Assembly (NCBI GenBank): GCA_017475265.1
Contig: JAFVFY010000071.1
Location: forward strand, 1 to 64,000
Direction: 5' to 3'
Source: Prevotella sp.
GTDB taxonomy: Bacteria > Bacteroidota > Bacteroidia > Bacteroidales > Bacteroidaceae
Length of the DNA stretch: 64,000 nucleotides
Shown one piece after another: positions 58,872-64,000 of the stretch (positions are counted from its first letter, which is position 1; every line of letters begins with the position of its first letter). Below the pieces are notes generated by a model. The model was not told the origin of the DNA, did no database searches, and saw nothing but the letters and a program-made list of their open reading frames with translations. Made by a program: the position numbers and the translations under genes.

Positions 58872-59447
58872 ATGGTAACAACACTTTTATTATTAGTGGC
58901 CCTTGGGCTGTACACCCTGTTCTGCTACTACAAAGGACGGGAGGAGAATGATGAAGAGACGGATGATGACATTGTCTGTGAGCAAACAGACAATGACGTG
59001 GAAGAACTGGGAAATTGCTCAACCAGAGTGCTTGTCATGCGGACTTTGAGGAATATGGGAGCAGAGCCTGAACTTGATGAAAAAGAGAATTTCAGGTTTC
59101 AATACCAAGGCGAGCATTTCATGATAGAGGCCGATAACGACTGCCTTTTCATCAATGTGTATGATTTGTGGTGGTATCATCTGTCAACCTATTGCGACGT
59201 GGAGGAGTTCGCAAGGATGCAGAAGGTAGTTAATCTGATTAACAGCTATTCCAGTTGTACCGTGCTTTACACCATCAACAAGGAAGCAGAAATGATAGGG
59301 ATTCATTCGAAGAAGAACATGCTCTTTATACAACAAATTCCAAATCTTGAGGGGTATTTAGCGAGCGTACTTGATGATTTCTTCAAGGTGCAGCGTACTG
59401 TGATTACAGAGATTGAGAAAATGAAAGTGGCAGAAGAACAACAATAA
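58872..59447 (+). CDS. Membrane-anchored protein of unknown function
   Basis: A 191-residue protein with an N-terminal membrane helix (MVTTLLLLVALGLYTLFCYY), an acidic linker (ENDEETDDDIVCEQTDNDVEE), and a globular alpha/beta domain (LVMRTLRNMGAEPELDEKEN; IEADNDCLFINVYDLWWYHL; CTVLYTINKEAEMIGIHSKK). The latter pattern is reminiscent of the YbjN/bacterial sensory-chaperone fold, with a strand-turn-strand followed by a long helix, but this is only a guess. It starts 20 bp past a consensus -7 box. Confidence 0.7.
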   Translation: MVTTLLLLVALGLYTLFCYYKGREENDEETDDDIVCEQTDNDVEELGNCSTRVLVMRTLRNMGAEPELDEKENFRFQYQGEHFMIEADNDCLFINVYDLWWYHLSTYCDVEEFARMQKVVNLINSYSSCTVLYTINKEAEMIGIHSKKNMLFIQQIPNLEGYLASVLDDFFKVQRTVITEIEKMKVAEEQQ

Positions 59448-59456
59448 AAAGAAGGA

Positions 59457-59876
59457 ATGATTATGACAGACTATGAGTTTATTTTGGCGCAATGCCGGAA
59501 GTTTCATTTCACCAAGTGGGATGAAAATGTGTTGAGGGAGTGCCAGGAGGTGTTGCCGAACCTGACGAGGGAGCAGTTGGTGAGTTTGTATAGGAGTAGG
59601 CTGCTTGATGAGAAACATCCGTTGAGGCAGACAGCGTTCAAGGTGCTGTTTGCAGACAAAGTGGGGAAACGGGAGGAGCGCATCAAGAACCTGCCAACGG
59701 AGAAACTAATAGAGGAGTTTGGCGACAAGAAGAGCGGGAACCTAGCACTTATCCGCAAGGAGATGCGCGAGCGGTACTCGGCGGGCAAGGATAAGACAAT
59801 GATTGCCACGGCCTTCAACAACGCCACGAAGAGCGATCAGAAGTGGATGAAGTCACAAGTGCGCAAAGAGAGATAA
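59457..59876 (+). CDS. Small helical protein of unknown function
   Basis: A 139-residue basic protein (MIMTDYEFILAQCRKFHFTK at the start, KSDQKWMKSQVRKER at the end) rich in helices. The alternative start at 59463 would shorten it by two residues. It follows the previous gene by 9 bp and ends the island. Its 3' end overlaps, in the opposite direction, a PIN-domain remnant. Function unknown. Confidence 0.65.
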   Translation: MIMTDYEFILAQCRKFHFTKWDENVLRECQEVLPNLTREQLVSLYRSRLLDEKHPLRQTAFKVLFADKVGKREERIKNLPTEKLIEEFGDKKSGNLALIRKEMRERYSAGKDKTMIATAFNNATKSDQKWMKSQVRKER

Positions 59877-59976
59877 TGTCAAGCCCTTCGATATGTTCAA
59901 AGTGCTTGACATTGTGGGTGACGATAGTCAACCCTTTGGCTTTGGCAGCACAGCTGATAAGCAGGTATCCTGTCAT
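59867..59976 (-). pseudogene. C-terminal remnant of a VapC-like PIN toxin
   Basis: Reading the minus strand from 59976 gives GYLLISCAAKAKGLTIVTHN followed by VKHFEHIEGLDI, the typical last quarter of PIN-domain toxins (A-x-x-x-G-L-x-x-V-T-x-N-x-x-H-F-x-x-I-x-G-L). The remaining 100 or so residues with the catalytic acids are absent. Its ATG (59974-59976) overlaps the TGA of an upstream frame whose end, SADEIVADIRASRTTNNFDV (about 59976-60040), could be an antitoxin tail. The remaining 230 bp up to 60211 hold only this remnant and the inverted repeat at 60121. Confidence 0.6.
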
Positions 59977-60120
59977 AATTGCACGTCAAAGTTATTTGTT
60001 GTTCTGGAGGCACGGATATCGGCAACGATCTCATCAGCTGAGCGGCTGTCCTGCACATCGTTTCCCGTCTCTAAACAAATCGGAGGTGGCTTTTTCTCCT
60101 TTTCGTGCTGAAGAATGTAA

Positions 60121-60188
60121 AAAACTCTGCGAAATCTTGATTTTTTTTGCACTTTTCGCAGAGTTTTGAAAAAACTTTTGTACTTTTG
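60121..60188 (+). promoter_or_regulatory. 14-bp inverted repeat and promoter upstream of the DUF234 ATPase
   Basis: AAAACTCTGCGAAA (60121-60134) and TTTCGCAGAGTTTT (60154-60167) are perfect inverted repeats around a T-rich loop. The -7 box TACTTTTG is at 60181-60188, so the right arm covers the position expected for the -33 element. It may be an operator, or a terminator that shields the gene. Confidence 0.6.
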
Positions 60189-60211
60189 CAGGGACAAAAC
60201 ACTTGACAGTC

Positions 60212-61630
60212 ATGATTATCGGCAGAGAAAAAGAATTGCAGCTACTCCGCGAGGCTTACAACGATGAATACTCCCAGTTCGTGGTGGTATATGGACGCAG
60301 GCGTGTTGGGAAGACTTTTCTGGTGCGCGAGGCCTTTAACTATAAGTTTACATTTCAGCATGCAGGTATTGCCAATGCGCCTAAGAGCGTGCAGTTGGAA
60401 GAATGGAGGAACTCGCTCGTAAAGCATGGGATGAAGACAGAAATGGCCCCAAAGACGTGGTTTGAGGCGTTTTCGCTCTTGGATGACTTGATTAGGAAGT
60501 CACGGGCAAGGCGTAAGGTCATCTTCATTGACGAACTTCCTTGGATGGACACGCAGGCTAGCAATTTCGTCCCCGCCTTGGAGCATTTCTGGAATGCGTA
60601 TGCGTCGGCCCGCAAGGATGTGCTGCTGGTGGTGTGTGGTTCGGCCACTTCCTGGATTGTGGACAAGATTCTGCACAATCACGGTGGCTTGCATAACAGA
60701 CTTAATCTGAAAATCAATCTCCGCCAGTTTACCCTGCATGAGTGTGAGTTGTATGCGAAAAGCAGGAAGCTTGGCATGCAGCACAGACAACTGCTGGAGT
60801 GTTACATGGTGATGGGCGGCATACCGTTCTATTGGTCTTTGCTGAAAAGGGACCTGAGCTTGCCACAGAACATAGACGCCCTGTTTTTCTCTGAGGATGG
60901 TGAGCTTAACGGTGAATTTGATGCGCTGTACCACTCACTGTTCAGACATCCCGAAGCATATATTGCCGTAATTAACGCTCTTGGCACGAAACGTATAGGC
61001 ATGCCGAGGGAGGAGATTGTCAAAGAGAGCGGGTTGGAGGAAAACGGGAAACTCTCTACTGTCTTGAAAGACCTTGAGCATTGCGGCTTCATACGGAAGT
61101 ATAACCAAATTGGAAAGGTGACAAAGAACGCCATATACCAGTTGGTGGATTTCTATACCCTGTTCTATTTCAAGTTTATTCAGGAAAACAAACGTCATGA
61201 CCCTTGTTTCTGGTCAAAGAGCATTGGCAGCAGTTTCTATAATAATTGGTGTGGACTTGCCTTTGAGCGTGTGTGCTTTGCCCACATCCCGCAGATAAAA
61301 CACGCTTTGAGCATTGGAGGTGTTACATCCAACGAATACTCTTGGTTTACCCGTAAGACTGGAGACAACCCTGGGGCGCAAATAGACCTGCTGCTTGACC
61401 GGAGTGACGAGACCATTAATATTTGCGAAATCAAATACACATCATATGGCGAATATACCGTGAACGAAGAGGAAGAGCAGAAAATACTTAATCGCCGCGA
61501 GCGTTTTTTGGAAGACACACAGACAACCAAGGCAATTCATTTAACATTGATAACTACACGAGGACTTGTCCGTAATGCTCATGCCGATATTTTCCAAAAC
61601 GTGGTGACAGCCACATCTTTTTTTGAATAA
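60212..61630 (+). CDS. AAA ATPase of the archaeal-type ATPase_2/DUF234 family
   Basis: A 472-residue protein. The N-terminal P-loop ATPase has GREKELQLLREAY, VVVYGRRRVGKTFLVREAF (Walker A), KVIFIDELPWMD (Walker B) and VVCGSATSWIVDKIL. A winged-helix stretch follows (GLEENGKLSTVLKDLEHCGF). The C-terminal DUF234 part ends in a PD-(D/E)XK-like core: GAQIDLLLDRSDETINICEI with K following (D...E-x-K). The family is widespread in Bacteroidetes and archaea, often multi-copy, with no settled function; a DNA-processing or defence-like role is possible. ATG 60212 is 24 bp past the -7 box; the upstream in-frame TTG is less likely. Confidence 0.9.
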   Translation: MIIGREKELQLLREAYNDEYSQFVVVYGRRRVGKTFLVREAFNYKFTFQHAGIANAPKSVQLEEWRNSLVKHGMKTEMAPKTWFEAFSLLDDLIRKSRARRKVIFIDELPWMDTQASNFVPALEHFWNAYASARKDVLLVVCGSATSWIVDKILHNHGGLHNRLNLKINLRQFTLHECELYAKSRKLGMQHRQLLECYMVMGGIPFYWSLLKRDLSLPQNIDALFFSEDGELNGEFDALYHSLFRHPEAYIAVINALGTKRIGMPREEIVKESGLEENGKLSTVLKDLEHCGFIRKYNQIGKVTKNAIYQLVDFYTLFYFKFIQENKRHDPCFWSKSIGSSFYNNWCGLAFERVCFAHIPQIKHALSIGGVTSNEYSWFTRKTGDNPGAQIDLLLDRSDETINICEIKYTSYGEYTVNEEEEQKILNRRERFLEDTQTTKAIHLTLITTRGLVRNAHADIFQNVVTATSFFE

Positions 61631-61648
61631 TAGGAGGACGTAGGAACA

Positions 61649-61670
61649 GGGGGATGTCCCACCCCCTTTC
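61649..61670. terminator. Possible terminator between convergent genes
   Basis: A GGGGG (61649-61653)/CCCCC (61662-61666) stem with an 8-nt loop is followed by TTTC on the plus strand. Weak T-tract, so confidence is low. Confidence 0.35.
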
Positions 61671-63437
61671 TTAGTGCCAGCCGCCAGGGATGCCACCAGG
61701 ACCGCCACCCATGCCGCTGTCGCCCGTATAGGAGGAGAGGCTGACGGATGAACCGCCGCTGACGGTGCCGCCGCTGATGGCGAGACCACCGAAGCAGGAC
61801 GTGCCGCCACTAATGCTTACGCCCGACTGAAGCGTGGGCTGCGAGGCACCGCTGACAACCATTCCGCTGCCGCCGCTTGATGGGGTCTGGAATGAGAATG
61901 TGTCGCTGCCGACGGTCAGCGCATACCATGTGTTGGCCGACCACGAGCTCTGATAGCACGACTGCGTGAGCTGAGAGCCGTTTTCCAGTCCGCCTACGGC
62001 GACAACGGTGCCGCCAGTGAGGTAGAGCTTGTAGCCACCCTCGGTGTTGGCGTCGATGGCCACTTCTGGTGTGCCGGAGCAGATGGCATAGACGGTGCCA
62101 CCCTTGATGTAACAGTTGCCGTTGGCATCCAGTCCGTCGTTGTGCTGGCCGTGGGCATAGATGTATCCGCCGCTGATGGTCATCGTGCTCTTCGAGTTGA
62201 TGGCGTCATCGTAGGCATACGAGGCCACTTCGCCGCCCGTGATGCTCAGTTCTTTCTTCGTTTCGATGCCCTCACCGTTGGTGCCGCTGGTGCGCACCCA
62301 GAGGCGGCCTACGCTGATGCTGATGTTACCGTCGGCCTTGATGCCCTTGGGCGACGAGGTGTCGTTATTGCTCCTGTACTGGCTGCCCGTGGTGACCACA
62401 TAGACGCTGCCGCCGCAGAAGCGAGCCTCGCCATCGACGTTGATGCCCTTGCCGCCCGAACCGGTGCTCTTCAGCCACAACTCGCCACCGTTCACCATCA
62501 GGGTCGAGTCGGCTTTAATACCAGCCGTACCCTTTGCCTCCTTATCCTCCGAGTCGTACATACCGTTGCCCGTGGTCAGCACCGTGGTGCGTCCGCCGTT
62601 GACGATGATGTTACTCTCGCAGTTGATGCCCTTGGCAGCAGTAGCCGATACTTCGACATTCAAGATGCCGCCGTTGATATAGATGCCGTCGTTGGCCTTG
62701 ATGCCGTGGTTAGCTGTCGACTTCACATAGATGTTATTGCCCTTGCTGAAGACGATATAGTCGGCCGAGTGGATACCGTTGTTCGTGTTGCCCGTCACGC
62801 TCAGCGCGCCACTGCCGTTGAACAGCAGCTTGCCCTTGCAATAGAGCGCGCCCTTCTGACTGCCACCCGTGCCGTCGGCCAGTGTGTTTGTAGTGCCGTC
62901 GGCCAGGATGATAAACGCCCGCTTGCCACTCAGCAGGTTCAGCGCCGCCGAGTCGGGATTGGTAATGCTCGCGCCACTGAGTTTCAAGGCATACTTCTTC
63001 TCGCCCAGAATAGTCAGCGAGCCGTTGGCCGTCGTGCCGCTCACCACGTAGCAAATCTTTTTCTCCGCCCCATGGTTGGCCGTCACGTGGCCACCGTTGA
63101 CCGTCACCTCCACGCCGTTCTCCGTTTTTGTCACAGGATTCGACATGTCGATGCTGACCTCCGTCGTGAACTCATTGTTTTCCAGCGCGTCCTCCTCGTC
63201 GGGGAAATATGCCGTTGTGGCATCTGTCGGTTCGGCAGAGGTCTTGTCAATCGTAACGTCGAACGTGGCCAGTTCGCCTGTCGTGGCCGAGCTGCCGTTT
63301 CCACCACCCATACTGCCATTGTTAATCCAACCGTTATTTCCATTGTTTACGTACTCCTCGAACGGGTCTTCTGCCGAACAGCCGGTCATCATTGCTATAG
63401 ATGCTGCAAGCATCGCGTAATACATAATTTTCTTCAT
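61671..63437 (-). CDS. Carbohydrate-binding domain lipoprotein (Cthe_2159 type)
   Basis: A 588-residue lipoprotein with signal MKKIMYYAMLAASIAMMTGC (Cys20). From residue 90 it is a beta-helix of many short glycine-rich rungs with phrases such as GIHSADYIVFSKGNNIYVKS, GIKANDGIYINGGILNVEVS and ISGGYIYAHGQHNDGLDANG, the pattern of the Cthe_2159 calcium-dependent polygalacturonate-binding family. The C terminus is Gly/Ser-rich (SGMGGGPGGIPGGWH). It probably binds acidic polysaccharide at the cell surface. Minus strand promoter: TATCTTTG 63467-63474 and TTG 63495-63497, 20-bp spacing. Stop is 41 bp from the convergent ATPase stop. Confidence 0.88.
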   Translation of the reverse strand: MKKIMYYAMLAASIAMMTGCSAEDPFEEYVNNGNNGWINNGSMGGGNGSSATTGELATFDVTIDKTSAEPTDATTAYFPDEEDALENNEFTTEVSIDMSNPVTKTENGVEVTVNGGHVTANHGAEKKICYVVSGTTANGSLTILGEKKYALKLSGASITNPDSAALNLLSGKRAFIILADGTTNTLADGTGGSQKGALYCKGKLLFNGSGALSVTGNTNNGIHSADYIVFSKGNNIYVKSTANHGIKANDGIYINGGILNVEVSATAAKGINCESNIIVNGGRTTVLTTGNGMYDSEDKEAKGTAGIKADSTLMVNGGELWLKSTGSGGKGINVDGEARFCGGSVYVVTTGSQYRSNNDTSSPKGIKADGNISISVGRLWVRTSGTNGEGIETKKELSITGGEVASYAYDDAINSKSTMTISGGYIYAHGQHNDGLDANGNCYIKGGTVYAICSGTPEVAIDANTEGGYKLYLTGGTVVAVGGLENGSQLTQSCYQSSWSANTWYALTVGSDTFSFQTPSSGGSGMVVSGASQPTLQSGVSISGGTSCFGGLAISGGTVSGGSSVSLSSYTGDSGMGGGPGGIPGGWH

Positions 63438-63466
63438 AACTTGTCACTTTTTGATGATTGATGATG

Positions 63467-63497
63467 CAAAGATAATCCAAACAAAACGGTTCGCCAA
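63467..63497 (-). promoter_or_regulatory. Promoter of the carbohydrate-binding lipoprotein
   Basis: Minus strand -7 box TATCTTTG (63467-63474) and -33 TTG (63495-63497) with a 20-bp spacer. Confidence 0.75.
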
Positions 63498-63514
63498 AAA
63501 TAATCAGCAAACCG

Positions 63515-63536
63515 GTTGTTTCGTTCAACAAAAGCT
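63515..63536. repeat. Single copy of the TTCAACAAAAGC repeat unit
   Basis: GGTTGTTTCGTTCAACAAAAGC resembles the 22-bp unit of the 16312-16441 array. It lies between two divergent promoters. Confidence 0.5.
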
Positions 63537-63596
63537 ATTCGCGAGGCTTGTGGAATCTTTTTTCCTTATTTTCTTTCCTTTTTATGGAAATAGTTG

Positions 63597-63604
63597 TAAC
63601 TTTG
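63597..63604 (+). promoter_or_regulatory. -7 box upstream of the DUF1848 remnant
   Basis: TAACTTTG matches TAnnTTTG; the -33 position has only TTT. A partial CGAGGCTTGTGG palindrome arm related to the 52889 and 58796 sites lies further upstream at 63542-63553. Confidence 0.45.
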
Positions 63605-63644
63605 CACTCTCCAATGACTGAACATTATACACAGGTATTTTGCT

Positions 63645-63815
63645 ATGGCGATATGGAATAAGGAGAATCTCGCGCGAGAGAACGGCGAAAAAGTTCCGAT
63701 GCAGATGCCAGAGATTGTATCTGCAAGCAGGAGTACGGACATTCCTGCCTTTTATGCTGACTGGTTCTTCCATCGGCTGAAGGTGGGCTTCTCGGCATGG
63801 ACAAATCCTTTTTAG
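63645..63815 (+). pseudogene. N-terminal remnant of a DUF1848 family protein
   Basis: The 56-codon frame MAIWNKENLARENGEKVPMQ continues with PEIVSASRSTDIPAFYADWF and ends at TNPF-stop. The I-x-S-A-S-R-x-T-D-I-P-A-F-Y-x-x-W-F-x-x-R-L motif is the conserved start of DUF1848 proteins, which are normally near 300 residues, so over 80% of the gene is missing. It retains a promoter box. No trace of the remainder is visible downstream. Confidence 0.7.
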
Positions 63816-64000
63816 ATAACTGCTTGTTGACAAACTAGGCAAGGGGCGGTTGAGTATTAAATAATGTGTAAAAATGTGCTGTGTTGTGGACGATCTCACA
63901 AAAAATGCGTAAATTTGTAGCCTAATATTGAGGTGCAACATGATGCGCAACCAGATACTTATATGTAATTTGTAATAAGACAAATATAGATATGAAGACA
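63816..64000 (+). other. Intergenic tail with a possible gene start at 63992
   Basis: The 175 bp after the DUF1848 remnant are AT-rich and show no ORF. An ATG at 63992 (ATG AAG ACA) starts a frame that runs off the window edge, and whether it is a gene cannot be judged here. Confidence 0.3.

Noticed and set aside
63582-63983. A 133-codon minus-strand frame at the right edge
   Set aside because: It is antisense to the DUF1848 remnant and to its promoter; it has no family resemblance.

Overview
The window looks like chromosome of a Bacteroidales bacterium, most probably a gut or rumen Prevotella relative. The evidence is the Bacteroidetes promoter signature (TTTG about 20 bp upstream of TAnnTTTG) at many genes, secreted proteins ending in dockerin-like GDVNGDG...VADIS repeats or in short ...GVYIVNGRKVAIK-type tails, a lone BspA-type leucine-rich-repeat protein, a GPH-family sugar symporter and a rich set of glycoside hydrolases. 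No phage, plasmid, rRNA or CRISPR locus is visible. Family assignments are from recognised motifs only; no database search was possible. Layout. 1-9.3 kb: an HU-like protein, a 38-residue small ORF with a consensus promoter, a dockerin-bearing secreted protein, mfd, a GH31 glycosidase, a strong terminator and tRNA-Val(UAC). 9.3-16.2 kb: a tripartite RND efflux operon (adaptor lipoprotein, pump, TolC-like channel) divergent from an AraC regulator, with a candidate operator between them. 16.2-24.5 kb: a calycin/PCMD/dockerin secreted protein, a flotillin, nadC, a GT2 glycosyltransferase, purD and two membrane proteins. 24.5-42 kb, almost all on the minus strand: a hemicellulose and glycan cluster (GH29, rhamnose/fucose-type mutarotase, SGNH esterase, GPH symporter, GH10 xylanase, GH127, GH43, GH97) with a YhcG-type nuclease, a phosphopantetheinyl transferase and a Dna2-like nuclease-helicase interleaved; there is no SusC/SusD pair. 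42-48.4 kb: a PD-(D/E)XK transposase-family nuclease with an 11-copy heptad repeat, an acidic protein, a ClC channel, lysS and gpsA. 48.4-52.5 kb: a scrapyard of IS fragments, a PP2C phosphatase cut at both ends, a beammed-off surface protein 3' end and a chimeric HTH protein. 52.5-60 kb: a candidate 270-nt structured ncRNA and an AT-richer island of nine small, mostly membrane-associated genes of unknown function, two of whose promoters carry the same palindrome at the same distance. 60-64 kb: a DUF234 AAA ATPase, a carbohydrate-binding lipoprotein and a truncated DUF1848 gene. The most unusual theme is short repeats inserted in frame inside protein genes. Three classes recur: 7-bp unit arrays (ATTGACC, GAGTTGA, GATTTGA), GC-rich palindromic elements of the CCCCTCCC...GGGAGGGG type, and 22-bp perfect palindromes. 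At least eight genes (mfd, tolC-like, RND pump, adaptor, nuclease-helicase, GH97, YhcG nuclease, SGNH esterase) carry one to five of them without losing frame. Intergenic relatives with 7-, 8-, 9- or 22-bp period lie between genes and in 5' leaders. This resembles in outline the Rickettsia palindromic elements and the cyanobacterial short tandem heptamers, but several unrelated-looking families coexist here.
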